Of a DNA stretch of 64,000 nt, positions 1-10,206 are shown in pieces. The number at the start of each line of letters is the position of its first letter. Position 1 is the stretch's first letter. Below the pieces are notes generated by a model. The model worked only from the letters and a program-made list of their open reading frames with translations. It was not told the DNA's origin and searched no databases. The translations under genes and the position numbers were made by a program. Source of the DNA: Nematostella vectensis (Eukaryota > Cnidaria > Anthozoa > Actiniaria > Edwardsiidae); the NCBI RefSeq assembly GCF_932526225.1, contig NC_064048.1:335340-399339 (forward strand), given 5' to 3'.

Positions 1-342
1 ACTAATATCGCGAAAAGCAGTGGTGCTAGTTAAGTTCCCTGAGGGATTCCCCTATTAGGGGACACAGGCGTAGACAACGAGCTTCCTATACTTACACGCT
101 TCGATCTTTCCGTTAAGAAAGAAAAAACCCTAATGTCAAGTTTGTTGATTACATGTGACGCAAGCAGATCCAGGGTGAACCCTTCTAAAATCTTCGCTAG
201 GGGTGAAGTCAGCGTGATCCTTGGGTATGGGGATGATGTTGGAGGACTTCAGGCGCTTGGGCACATGTCCCTCCTTCAGGGAGTTGTTGTACATATTCGC
301 CACGACGGAGGCGAGTACTTAAGCAAACTCCTTCGACGTTGA
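1..342 (-). pseudogene. Non-LTR retrotransposon RT fragment (fingers/palm part)
   Basis: Read on the minus strand this gives two typical reverse transcriptase blocks. The first is an N-terminal stretch with SLKEGHVPKRLK and NIIPIPK. The second is a palm stretch containing GIPQGT, an in-frame stop, then LAPLLFAIL, the usual motif before the catalytic region. A TGA separates the two blocks and the end runs off the window, so it is a dead, partial copy. The forward-strand ORF at 133-342 is its shadow. The clade cannot be fixed from so short a piece. Confidence 0.6.
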
Positions 343-712
343 TGGACATTTCATCAAACCAGCCCAGGCAGCACGCGACCTCGGAGTAATCATCGATTCG
401 AGTTTATCTATGACAAAAGATGTCAACAGCATCTGCAAATCAGCCTACCATTCTATAAGGAACATTGGCAGAATCCGGAAATACCTTGACCGCAATAACT
501 GTGAGCAATTCATGCTTTCATAACATCAAAACTAGATGCCTGTAATAGTCTTCTGTCTGGACTCCAAGAAAAAGAAATCGCCAAACTACAGCGTGTTCAG
601 AACTCTGCCGCAAGACTAATCGTTGGTGCTAAGAAGAGGGACGCCATTACACCCATTCTTAAGGAACTTCACTGGCTACCTGTTGCTTCTAGAATAGACT
701 TTTATCTTATTA
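343..712 (+). pseudogene. CR1/L2-type non-LTR RT C-terminal fragment
   Basis: The forward strand reads ARDLGVIIDSSLSM, then after a frame break [27 protein letters not shown] and [13 protein letters not shown]. This order (LGV.iD, CNSLL.GL, LQRVQN.AAR, I.P.LK.LHWLPV) is characteristic of the C-terminal part of CR1/L2/Jockey-like reverse transcriptases. Frameshifts near 520-540 and a missing N-terminal half mark it as a 5'-truncated dead copy. It runs opposite to the RT fragment at 1-342, so these are two separate insertions. It stops abruptly at about 712, where Penelope-like sequence begins. Confidence 0.7.
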
Positions 713-714
713 CC

Positions 715-774
715 AGTAATATATTCTTAATAAATCTCCTGATGAGTGAAACGGTAGTTCGCGTGTTTTTTTCC
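715..774 (+). repeat. 5' Penelope pLTR fragment with deleted hammerhead
   Basis: This stretch repeats 1587-1670 almost exactly, but lacks the 29 bases that correspond to 1616-1644. The missing piece holds the stem II loop, the GAAA core strand, stem III and the cleavage site, so this copy cannot form the ribozyme. It lies directly before the truncated Penelope ORF, as expected for the upstream terminal repeat. Confidence 0.65.
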
Positions 775-1494
775 ACACCACAAACAAACGCAAGAACCGC
801 CAGCGCAACAACATCATCTGGTACAACCCCCCTTTTAGCAAGAACACAAGCACCAACATCGGCCACAAATTCCTCTCACTCATAGACAAGCACTTCCCTA
901 AAGACCACAAACTCAGAAAAATCTTCAACCGGAACACAATCAAAATCAGTTATAGCTGCATGAGCAACACCAAGCAGATAATTGACAGCCACAACAAACG
1001 CATAATCGCCTCATCAATAACAACAGAAGACGCCCCCACCTCCCTCGCCACCGCCAACAACAAAACATGCAACTGCAGACAAAAGAACGCGTGCCCCCTT
1101 GACGGAAACTGCCTCCAATCATCTGTTATCTACCAAGCCACTGTAACAAGAAAGGACAACAACACCTCCGAAACCTACGTAGGACTAACCTAGAACGAAT
1201 TTAAGACAAGATATAGAAACCACACCGCCTCATTCCGACACGCTAAACACAGAAACTCGACCGAACTAAGCAAGTACATATGGAGCCTTAAAGACAACGA
1301 CATAGAACACTTTATTTCATTGAAAATCCTGTCATCTCACTCCACCTACAACAGCTCTAGCAAAAGATGTAATCTCTGCCTAAAAAAAAAAACTTATCAT
1401 TATCCGCCAACCCAAGCTATCAACTTTAAACAAGCGTAACGAGCTAGTGTCTTCGTGCCGCCACAGAAACAAAGCCTTGTTATGCAACAGCTGA
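775..1494 (+). pseudogene. Penelope-like element ORF, GIY-YIG end (broken)
   Basis: Translation through 775-1190 gives the linker and nuclease region of a Penelope-like retroelement: [35 protein letters not shown], then [13 protein letters not shown] and the GIY-YIG nuclease start VIYQATV...ETYVGLT. After a stop near 1191-1193 the frame continues with NEFKTRYRNH, ELSKYIWSLKD and SKRCNLCL. A frameshift in the A-run at about 1383-1391 leads into LSTLNKRNELVSSCRH and a stop at 1492-1494. The RT domain is absent, so it is 5' truncated. Families of this type prime and cut target DNA with this nuclease. Terminal repeats at 715-774 and 1587 onward flank it. Confidence 0.8.
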
Positions 1495-1586
1495 ACTATT
1501 CAATTTCACCTTAACAGCCATTCAAATTTCACGCCCTATTTTTATGTTAATTTTACACATAGATAGTATATAAGTGATGGTAGTAA

Positions 1587-1745
1587 TATATTCTTAATAA
1601 ATCTCCTGATGAGTGGGCAACCACGAAACAGGTTTGTAGAGATGAAACGGTAGTTCGCGTGTTTTTTTCCTACAAACCAAGATATATCCCGCTCTACACC
1701 TATGTATTGAGCACTGTTATATGAACGCCTGCACTCACGCATTAT
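1587..1745 (+). mobile_element. 3' Penelope pLTR
   Basis: The first 34 and last 26 bases of 1587-1670 match the block upstream of the truncated Penelope ORF, so this is the second terminal repeat. It carries the complete hammerhead fold at 1601-1643. The right boundary is uncertain: the sequence becomes simple AT-rich DNA after about 1745. Confidence 0.6.
1601..1643 (+). ncRNA. Hammerhead ribozyme (Penelope-associated, minimal stem III)
   Basis: All conserved parts are in order. Stem I strand ATCTC is at 1601-1605 and core CTGATGA at 1606-1612. Stem II is GTGG/CCAC (1613-1616, 1621-1624) closed by loop GCAA. Core GAAA is at 1625-1628. Stem III is ACA/TGT (1628-1630, 1635-1637) with loop GGTT. 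The cleavage base is A1638 in a GUA triplet, and the stem I partner GAGAT is at 1639-1643. Every stem pairs perfectly. Hammerheads with very short stem III are known from Penelope-like elements, where they may act as dimers; position in the pLTR matches that. Confidence 0.82.
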
Positions 1746-1897
1746 ATATATACATCAGTTATATATGTGTAAGATAGAGTTTTAGAGAAACTATTGAGTA
1801 GAATAGAGTAGGATTGTTGTAAAGCATTGAGATTTTTATAATGCTATATTAAATTATTATTATTATTATATTGAAGGATCCAGCAGAGGAAAGGAGG
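1746..1897. other. AT-rich spacer and first minisatellite unit
   Basis: About 100 bases of simple AT-rich sequence precede a short ATT run. The last 30 bases (ending cagcagaggaaaggagg) match the unit of the 4168-4752 minisatellite, which shows that the element at 1898-4167 split the array. No coding signal is visible. Confidence 0.5.
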
Positions 1898-4167
1898 CAG
1901 GGTTCGTACAATTTTCCACAAATGAAATCCAAGGACTTTTAAGGACTTTTTCAATGACTTTTTGTAGAAATTCAAGGACAAGTGAAACGATAAATTCATA
2001 GAGACAATAGAGGGCAAATATACTTTTCCAAGTCTTACCAAGGCTTTTATCAATTGTACATTGTTTATTTTATATACGAAAATAGACTGTTATTAAACAG
2101 TGATTTCAAGCAAACGTTCGCCTACAGATTTTCAACTTTGGGTGAGATCCTCAAATTTTCCAAACTTTATTCTTTCAAAGCCTTTTGCTTTTCCTTAGCA
2201 CAGATTCGCAGTGCAATCTACTTAGTGAGGAGGCCTAGTTGTGCCCTTTGAACAATTTCACTTGTTCTCTAGTTCTTCTTGGCATTTTCGATTACAGCTT
2301 ACAACAATCTTCTCCTTGGCTCTTCTCTAGTCTTCATGACATTGGATCTAATGTTTCCTCCCTTGACTTACTGCATCTATAGCAGCGCCTTTCTTATATC
2401 TAGATCAGCAAGCCCATGATTGTGAACAACTTTCAACAAGTTTCATTTACAGAGAAGTCTCTTTTGACTCTTGCCTGACCAAGGTGAATTCTAGGGTATG
2501 AAGCGTTTCTGGTCACTGTAGGAGAGACAGCAGCATGGATTTAGAGCACTACGATCAACAAGTTTCTTTATTAAGGTTTTCAACTGACATTTACAGAGAA
2601 GTCTCTTTCGACTCTTGCCTGACCATGAGAGAGTGTCAACAGATACAAATACAACTCTTCCAGGCTAGATGCTGTAAGAAGAATCCAGTCAGAATCAAGG
2701 AAAGAATATCGGACACACGTATAACAACAACTCATAATTCAGAAGGTGAATTCTAGGGGATGAAGCGTTTCTGGTCCTTTATAAAGCACTGTAGGAGAGA
2801 CAGCAGCATGGATTTAGAGCACTACGATCATGTGAAAAACATCTTCTTGGTTTTATACAAACGTTGTTGGACAATATGCATTAAGGTAATCAGATCGACG
2901 TTTTGGTGATGGATTTCAGTAAAGCATTTGACAAGGGAAATCACCGACTCCTTGTATCAAAGATGAAGCACTATGGCGTTTGTGTTAAAACCAATCAGTG
3001 GATCAAGTCCTTCCTATCTGCAAGGAAGCAGAAGGTGGTGTTTGTCGGGGAATAATCTGAAATTGAAAGGTTTGCGCTTCATCGCTACGACAGAACAGCA
3101 AGTGTAAGTGAGATGCTCAATTATCTGGGTTGGTCCTCACTATAGAAATCCGAAGAAAGAGAGCAAGGCTCCTGATGTTCTACAAGATACACCATGGCCT
3201 TGTTGTCACTGATAGCCTGCCAACAGTCCCGCCGATGTATAGAATAAGCAGGCATATGAATAGCCAAAGCTACAAATTGCCACCTTCAAGAACCAACTAT
3301 CACCAAAAAATCGTTCTTCCCGCGGACCATCAGGGATTGGAACTGTCTACCGGAACTAACTGCAACACTTTTGAGAAAGCAAGCGAACTATTATTGCGTG
3401 AACTTATGTAACTTTACTTATTATATTTTTGTTATTTTATCGTTTTTGTTGAAATTATGATACCTCATAAGAATCTTGGCCTAGAAGGAGATGGAGTTAT
3501 ATGGAAGAAGAAGTACGCACCCAGCCTGTCTAGCTTGTGGCGAATGGTCAATCCGAGAAATAGTTCCGAGAGGACAAGAAGGCCTTTTTTGAAAATCAGA
3601 GAAAACGAGATCTTGCTATCTTAAGTACCAGAACGAGAAGTCGAATCTCTAAAATTCGAGAAATCGAGATGTCTTAAAATTTGGAGAGAAAATCAATATA
3701 TCCAAGGAACCACCTCTCTTGTAGTTAAAATCCAAGAAGATCGTCTTCTGGACTTGCTCAGCTTTCTCCACAAATTCTGTGTACTGGAGCACCAGGAGAT
3801 CACAATCTCCTATCTTCACATGCTTGTAGCCCACCATCGTCATCAGCAAGAGCTAGAACATGGCGAAGCACACTTCCTTTCTTTGTACAATCTGCGTATG
3901 ATCTATGCTGATCCTGTTTCTGGGCATGGATTTTACATACTTTATCTTGTACATAATTATACAAAGAAACAGCTCGCAAACCATATATTTGGCTACAATT
4001 TGCTATTAATCTTCACTCCAATAAGGTTTACTTTTGTTTCTTCAATCAAATATTTTTCAAGGACTTTCAAGGACTGATAATAAGAATTCAAGCACTTTCC
4101 AAACCTTGAATTTCAAATATTAAAATTCAAGCACTTTCAAGGTTTTCAAGGACTTGTACGAACCCTG
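1898..4167. mobile_element. DNA-transposon-like element, TIR CAGGGTTCGTACAA
   Basis: The ends are a perfect 14-bp inverted repeat, CAGGGTTCGTACAA at 1898-1911 and its complement ending at 4167. GGAGG lies directly outside both ends (1893-1897 and 4168-4172). Removing the element and one GGAGG restores a normal minisatellite unit, so GGAGG is probably a 5-bp target duplication. Both subterminal regions are rich in 'aaggactttcaagg' motifs. No transposase is recognisable; the inside holds a dead RT fragment. The superfamily is not assigned. Confidence 0.6.
2447..3411 (+). pseudogene. Non-LTR retrotransposon remnant (linker and RT), rearranged
   Basis: At 2761-2835 the translation gives the endonuclease-RT linker (MKRFWSFIKHCRRDSS). 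At about 2905-3050 it gives the RT block VMDFSKAFD...HRLLVSKMKHYGV and W-I-KSFLSARKQKVVF. At 3070-3411 it gives the C-terminal part (LHRYDRTASVSEMLNYLGW, then ARLLMFYKIHHGLV and a stop). Large internal parts are missing, including the YxDD region, and stops break the frame. The 2447-2565 segment is a shortened duplicate of 2590-2850. The remnant lies inside the inverted-repeat element at 1898-4167. Confidence 0.7.
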
Positions 4168-4752
4168 GGAGGGTATCTAAATAGACACCAAGAAGATTCT
4201 AATGAGATAATATCAGATAATATTACAATATGGTGGCATCCAGCAGAGGGAAGAAAGGTATCTAAATAGACACCAAGTAGATTCAAATAAGATAATATCT
4301 GATAATATTATAATATGGCGGCATCCAGCAGAGGGAAGAAAGGTATCTAGATAGACACCAAGTAGATTCTTATCAGATAATATCACAATATTGAAGGATC
4401 CAGCAGAGGGAAGGAAGGTATCTAAATAGACACCAAGTAGATTCAAATAAGATAATATCTTATAATATTACAATATTGAGGCATCCATCAGAGGGAAGGA
4501 GGGTATCTAAATAGATACCAAGTAGATTCTAATCAGATAATATCACAATATTGAAGGATCCAACAGAGGGAAGGAGGGTATTTAAATAGACACCAAGTAG
4601 ATTCTAATAAGATAACATCTGATAAAATAAAAATATTGAGGGGTCCAGCAGAGGGAATGAGGTAGACACCTCATTCCCTAGACACCTAGTGGATTAAAAT
4701 GTAAGCAATAATATCTGATAATATCAAAATATCGAGGGGTCAAACAGAGGAA
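4168..4752. repeat. Minisatellite, alternating 85/75-bp units
   Basis: The start 'tatctaaatagacacc' recurs at 4174, 4259, 4344, 4419, 4504 and 4579, so spacings are 85, 85, 75, 85 and 75 bp. The two unit sizes differ by a short 'gataatatctgata' segment. Later units decay. A further unit lies at 1868-1897, left of the inserted transposon. Confidence 0.85.
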
Positions 4753-6640
4753 ATTGTTCATTTTCACATTTTCGTTTGTAATAGTTTGTGTACGATTTTA
4801 GGTTCACAGATTGAGAGCACAAAGCCTAAATATAAAGAAAACCAGACATTAGGTAGCAAAGGAACCAAACCAACCCTAGTTTTACTAGACATTTCTTTTT
4901 CGTGCTCGTCTAAATGGGAATATACGAACGAAAACTAATCATCTCGATACCAAGCATCCAATAACTGGAACTCTCCTGAATAGAAAAAGGCCATTATAAA
5001 AAAAAACAAAAAACAACGACACCACAGGTAGCCCAGGCAACGGTATTTGAGTGCTACCGAAAATGGCGCCTCCAACCTTGTCACTTTCCTTAGAGGGGGA
5101 GAGAAGTCATAAATTCCGTTAAGAAAACCCTCCAAATCGTGTATTACATGTGAATTTGACAACAACAAGGCATTGTCTTAGTTTTAAGGCAATTTCATTG
5201 ACAACATTCTACAAAAAACGCTTTACTCTTCCCCTCTCAGATCAGCTGAGTTCCGAGCTACGAACAAGCAACCATTGCCTGGGCTACCTGTGCTCCTTCC
5301 CAGCGCGGTCAAGCGTAACTAATCGTACAACGGCGTCGGTCAAGGATGCTTGTGGCTACTTTCTCGTTTTAAAATACGGCTAGCGGCCAGGTAAAATGAT
5401 TTAGCTCGGAAGTTTTGCCGCACATCGGATGTAAGTGTACCCTGGCATAGGTCTGCGTGATAAAAATATTTTGTTTGTTATTTTTTCCTCTCGAATTTCG
5501 ACGGTATTTGGGTGCTACCGAAATTTTTTTCAACATTATCATAACTACTTTAGTTTACAATTACAAAAGAATTTTCTCTCCGAAAATAAAAACAAAACAA
5601 AATGCAACCCTTATTACCTATATTGTTTTTGCTATTGTCTGCATCTTGCATACTTTCTAATGTGTTTATTTATTTTTATTCGAATAGTTGTGGAAAATTA
5701 GTAAGGTTATAAATGGCATGATGAAAATATTGTTTTGAAAGAAAAAAATAATTAATTGTTTTCACTTTTATTTAGGTAAAACCAACCAAGGACTACCTGA
5801 GTGCCATGATTGATTATAAAGGCTGGAAGGCATAATAATAGGCAAATATTGAGATAATATAGTAGGGGATTTCTTACTTTTATACAACAGTATAAGCTTG
5901 GATGTAAATAAGCTTGTTACGATTAATAAGCTTGTTATTTACATCCTTGGATGTAAATAAGCTTGTTACGATTCACCTTCTTCAGTCTGCCCTGAAGAAG
6001 TCCTATCAAAGACGAAAATTTGGCAGAGCCGATTTCCAGTTTTTGGTGTATTATATCTTTGGAATGCTGTTTCATTCATTATTTGTTTCTTTGCAAGGGC
6101 AAAGCTGGTCAGAATGTAGCTTTGATAAAAGTTCTATACTTCTATAAAAGGAAGAGGTTTTTATTAGATCAAAGTACTTAAATTATATAAAGATAACAAC
6201 AAACTTGTGCTTTTTCAATAATAAATTTGTAAAGAAAACAGTTTTATATCAATCCTAAAGGTAATAGGGAAAGGGAAAAATACTAATATTTGTTATAAAT
6301 GTTTTAAAATAGAGTAACAATTTTTCAAATAGAGTCACATTTCTCCCTTTCTCCGCTCCCCATTGACTTTTTGTTTATTTGTATATTTATTCGTCTCTGC
6401 CCCAACATAGATCAATGAACATTACTTTCAGTAATTTAGGATTTGCCTCCATTGCATTCATTTTTGAGTAGCTTGTATGGGTGGATCCAAAATTTCTAAA
6501 AAAAAAAAGGCCAAAGGGTGGGTGCACCAATATGTAATGCATGTCAGGAGGTATATTTGTGGAGTTTAATTTCAACACATTCTTCTGAATAATCAGTTGC
6601 AGTACGTGAAAACTACGGTATGGCATCAAATTTTTTGGAA
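4753..6640. other. No gene seen; scattered inverted motifs
   Basis: No conserved coding region is recognisable. An 18-bp inverted repeat built on 'cacaggtagcccaggcaa' pairs 5025-5044 with 5274-5292. A near-direct repeat 'cggtatttgNgtgctaccgaaa' occurs at 5042 and 5501. At 5892-5968 a HindIII-containing motif is present as a near palindrome plus a direct copy. Short ORFs here look random. Confidence 0.4.
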
Positions 6641-6850
6641 TACTGTTACATCCTTGATATATTCTTCACAAGGTCAAAGGGGGGGGGGGGGGTGCGTCAA
6701 CACAAAAAGGTATCAAATGCTGGCTCCGCCTTTAGGCAGTGCCTAAATCTATATATTTATTTTGAACACACTCTTATTCTGCATTCCAGAATGCATCACA
6801 CTTTTAAAAACAATATCCGGCTATCTGAGCCTAATGTTCTTAGCATGTTC

Positions 6851-8453
6851 TTAAACAAGTACCCGCACTATAAAAGGGCCTGGACCAGGTCCACGTAGGG
6901 GGTGGGGGGGGGGGGGGGGGGGGGCAGGGTGTAGGGGTATGTAAATCCGCCGATCCGCTACATTTGCGGGGCAAATCCGTGGATCCGCAGATACTTTTAG
7001 CTCCGCATGGTTTGACAGATAAACAATAGCATCGATTGAAATTCATTTCAAATCAGAAATTGGACCGTCAAAGAAGTCAAAATCCGAAATCCGCACCCAA
7101 ATTGTCAACAGATCCGTGATACGCCGTATTTCCAAAATCCGCTGAAATAATCATCAAAATCTGTAATCCGTGAGCATTTCGGGGCCGAATCCGCCGATCC
7201 GCGAACCTATTCACCCCCCCCCCCCCCCCCCCCAGTAAGGCTCAGTTGTCAGTAAACTGCCACGCGGTGCGGAGCTCCGGAGTTCAGTCAAGCGTGCCTT
7301 GTTTGCCCACGAGGAGCGAAACCCAAACTCAAATTTTGAAGCGCTTCTCTTCTCGTTTGCTCGGTTCATTTTCTCTTGTCTACTAACAATGAATAACCCA
7401 CCAAAAGAGTAGGATTATGCAGTAAAAATCCCGGGGGGTACTGCCGAGGTCTCCAAAACCTGACCCTAACAGAAACCAAAAATCCAAGATTTTTATACCC
7501 TACCGCAGACCTTAAGTTAAAGATATATACCCTACGCCATACCCATAGCTGGGGCATAGTGGATGCGCCATCACTTGGGGCACATAACGACGAAAAGAAA
7601 CAAAAACTTCGAGCTGTTACAGATATTAAAAAAAAACAATGTCACAGTTGCGAGCTTGTTGCACCACTCTGGCCCATACATGAGGAATTGAAATGGTAAG
7701 TAAAATAACACTGATTCAGACAAGCTTTGTATGGTGGTGGAATAAACCTGCTTGTGTAATTACATGTTTCTCTTCGCAATATTCCAAACTAAAGGCAGCT
7801 ACGACGCCATATCAAATCCCTTGGTTTATATTGTGAAATCAACATTGCAGATGCTAGGATTGACAATGCAAAAAACACCGACAAGCCTGAAACTGAAAAC
7901 AAAGTGTGACTGGTATTAACACTTGTCAAAAACCACTGTAGGTTATGTTTACACATATAATTGATAATTGACTCTCCAGTACTATTGTCTACAAGGGCGG
8001 TCCAATAAGTCGTGATTAAAGTGGAAATTCACTGTCAATCAAATGGTGTGCGGCAATGTATGTATTGGGTAGCCATACTGACAACTTTGCCCAGTCTACC
8101 AGAGACCTAACAAGAAAAAAAAAAGATACCCTTACATAGACCGACAAGCAAAAAAAAAACCCTGCATTAGACCGAAAAGCGAAAAAAAAAAGATACCCTA
8201 TCGTAGACCTCAAGAGCCCAAAAACCCTACCATAAAGGGCGGCACATACCCGTATATCAAATATGAGGGCGGAAGGGGGAAATGTGCGGGGAAATGAGTT
8301 CAAATTATTAACACAACTAAAAAGTCTAAAAACTACTAAAAACTAAAAAATACCGGCGCAATGTTACGGCGTGTTGTCATTTTAAAGTTTGAATTTTATT
8401 CAGCCGAAAGGAGGCGGAGCTTAGCCCTTTTATAGTGCGGGTCCTTGTTTAAA
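6851..8453. mobile_element. Foldback-like element bounded by ~29-bp inverted repeats
   Basis: The arm at 6851-6880, with core cccgcactataaaagggc, is repeated in reverse at 8424-8453 with few differences. The inside holds a long G run (about 6901-6924), a long C run (about 7213-7234), repeats of 'atccgc/gccgatcc' at 6945-7205, and repeated 'accctacc...gacc' phrases at 7490-7540 and 8125-8240. No transposase or other protein is recognisable. The boundaries are the visible inverted repeats; the true ends could lie outside them. Confidence 0.45.
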
Positions 8454-8769
8454 GAAGGCCAATCACGCCGCCATTTTATGCTCCCGCTCAATGGCGAGTC
8501 ACACAAGCACCCATTTCCATCGGCTAATTCAAGCGAGTAACCAAGATATCAACTATCAACTATCGTCAACAACATATCAGACTTCATGCGTAGATTGTTA
8601 TTTCGAAGTTTCCTTGCGAATAAACCGCTGTATTTTCAATGATAAACAATAATAAATGAGAAGTTTATCGTCATTTGGTGAAATCTCAGACTGGACGTTC
8701 TTATAAAAATGTTCTTTTATAAAAAAAAAAATGTAGCTTAGTTTTTGGCACGGATGCCATTGTTTAATT

Positions 8770-8941
8770 TTAAGGGTGGTTCTCACTTGCAAGTAAGCGC
8801 AAGTTTTTTTCCGATTCTCACTGGAATCTAAGCGCAAGAGAACGCGACTGCTTGATTTTCTTCCGCTGCTTGCGCTTATGTTTGACTGATTCTCACTTGT
8901 GTTGCGCTTGCGCCTGCCTCCTAGTGAGAACCAGCCTTTAG
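8770..8941. mobile_element. MITE, ~170 bp, TIR GGNTGGTTCTCAC
   Basis: The two ends form an imperfect inverted repeat (taagggtggttctcac on the left, gtgagaaccagccttta on the right). The interior is built from repeats of 'gcgcaag/cttgcgc' and one copy of 'tttgactgattctcacttgt' at about 8881-8900. Size, terminal repeats and lack of coding capacity fit a miniature inverted-repeat element. The interior motif reappears amplified at 50485-50865. Confidence 0.65.
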
Positions 8942-9368
8942 TCCCTAAAAATGGTAGTAAAATCGATAGTTTTCGGTAAAACTCCCACGGCCATTAAACA
9001 ATGTTAAGGGTTTTATTCAGGCTAATTAACGTCTTTATCAGTCGTTAAGTGAAGCGGTAAGTTTTTGTTTGACAATCGCGTACAAGACGCTTTAGAATTC
9101 AGACAAAGGAAATTGACAATGGGGTTAAATTCCCAAAATAATCGTATGCATTATGCAAGCATTACCAAGCGCAACCGCACTTCCTAGCACTCAATCTTGT
9201 TTCCTGCATAGATCTCTTCGTGTGACTCAGAAACTTGTTAAATAAGCCGGTAATTAGCCTAGCTGCTATCATAATCAATCTTTACAGAGAATTTGTTCTC
9301 CAGTGCTTACGTGAGTACTAAATACACACTTGTTTGCTGAACTTTCTAAACAAAGATCTTAGCGACGA

Positions 9369-10076
9369 ATGGCTGCCACACTCAAGACTAAACAACAGGA
9401 AAAAAAACACTTGATAGAGGCAATGAAAGCCGAATCGCATGTGATGGCAAAGGGAAGACAAGATGTATTATCACTGGAGAAAATGATGGTGCAAAGTTTG
9501 AGAGTTTGTGGCCCCGGAAGAAAGTCTTTAGGATTCCGATACAAATATTCAAATCTAAACACAACTCAACAAACATCCAATGGACTCCAAATTCGTGAAA
9601 TCGTTGGAGTCCTTGAAGATAGCTCTAAGTCTTTGCCACGTATTACAAATAATGTTGGAGCTAAGAGTGATTTGAATGGAAAATGTGGATTATTGACTTT
9701 GACCACGACAAATGTAGCGCTTACCTGGGCAACCCGTCAGAATGGTCTCGAGGCGACAGAGCAAACAAGCATTCGTGTCACTCCGATAGAAACAGTGCTA
9801 AAACGACAACACAAACCCAAGAAATATACCGCAGCAAAGTACAGGACGACTTTGAAATCTTTCAAAAGAATGAGAGAAAAACTATCGCAATCAAAAGTCA
9901 AACGCCATTCCAGGGAAAATAGCGAAGCGCAAGAGGAATGGACTGATGGAATAACGGATTTTGGATCGAGTCATGTGTCGCCGGCAAAAAGCGATCGCGC
10001 GTTAACAAGAGCTAGTGGAGAAAGAACAATGGAGTCACGTGGTAAGGACACATTGCCGAAAATTCGAGTCAACTGA
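9369..10076 (+). CDS. Hypothetical protein, 235 residues, single ORF
   Basis: This is the second longest ORF in the window after the GPCR and the longest on the plus strand without repeat origin. The ATG is followed by GCT (G at +4). The product is hydrophilic and basic, with no signal peptide and no membrane segment. It starts with a Lys/Gln/Glu-rich helix-like stretch (residues 7-45), has Thr/Asn-rich middle parts, and carries a strongly basic block near residues 139-180 (KRQHKPKKYTAAKY, KSFKRMREKL). I do not recognise a family. A good splice-donor-like site (gtaagg at 10042) lies before the stop, so the real gene may splice onward and the C-terminus may differ. It could also be a chance ORF or a relic. 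Confidence 0.45.
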   Translation: MAATLKTKQQEKKHLIEAMKAESHVMAKGRQDVLSLEKMMVQSLRVCGPGRKSLGFRYKYSNLNTTQQTSNGLQIREIVGVLEDSSKSLPRITNNVGAKSDLNGKCGLLTLTTTNVALTWATRQNGLEATEQTSIRVTPIETVLKRQHKPKKYTAAKYRTTLKSFKRMREKLSQSKVKRHSRENSEAQEEWTDGITDFGSSHVSPAKSDRALTRASGERTMESRGKDTLPKIRVN

Positions 10077-10114
10077 TTTTATGGTCAAAATGACTATAAG
10101 ACCCGTTTACACTG

Positions 10115-10170
10115 GCAATTTTGTCGCGCGTCACGAGGTGCGTTCACGAGGTGCGTTCACGAGGTGCGAA
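10115..10170. repeat. Short 13-bp tandem repeat
   Basis: The phrase 'gttcacgaggtgc' occurs in tandem about three times with a related first copy (gcgtcacgaggtgc). It lies just after the 235-residue ORF. Confidence 0.6.
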
Positions 10171-10206
10171 GTTCTTGCAAGTGGTAACAAGCCTTTAAAG
10201 GTATAA

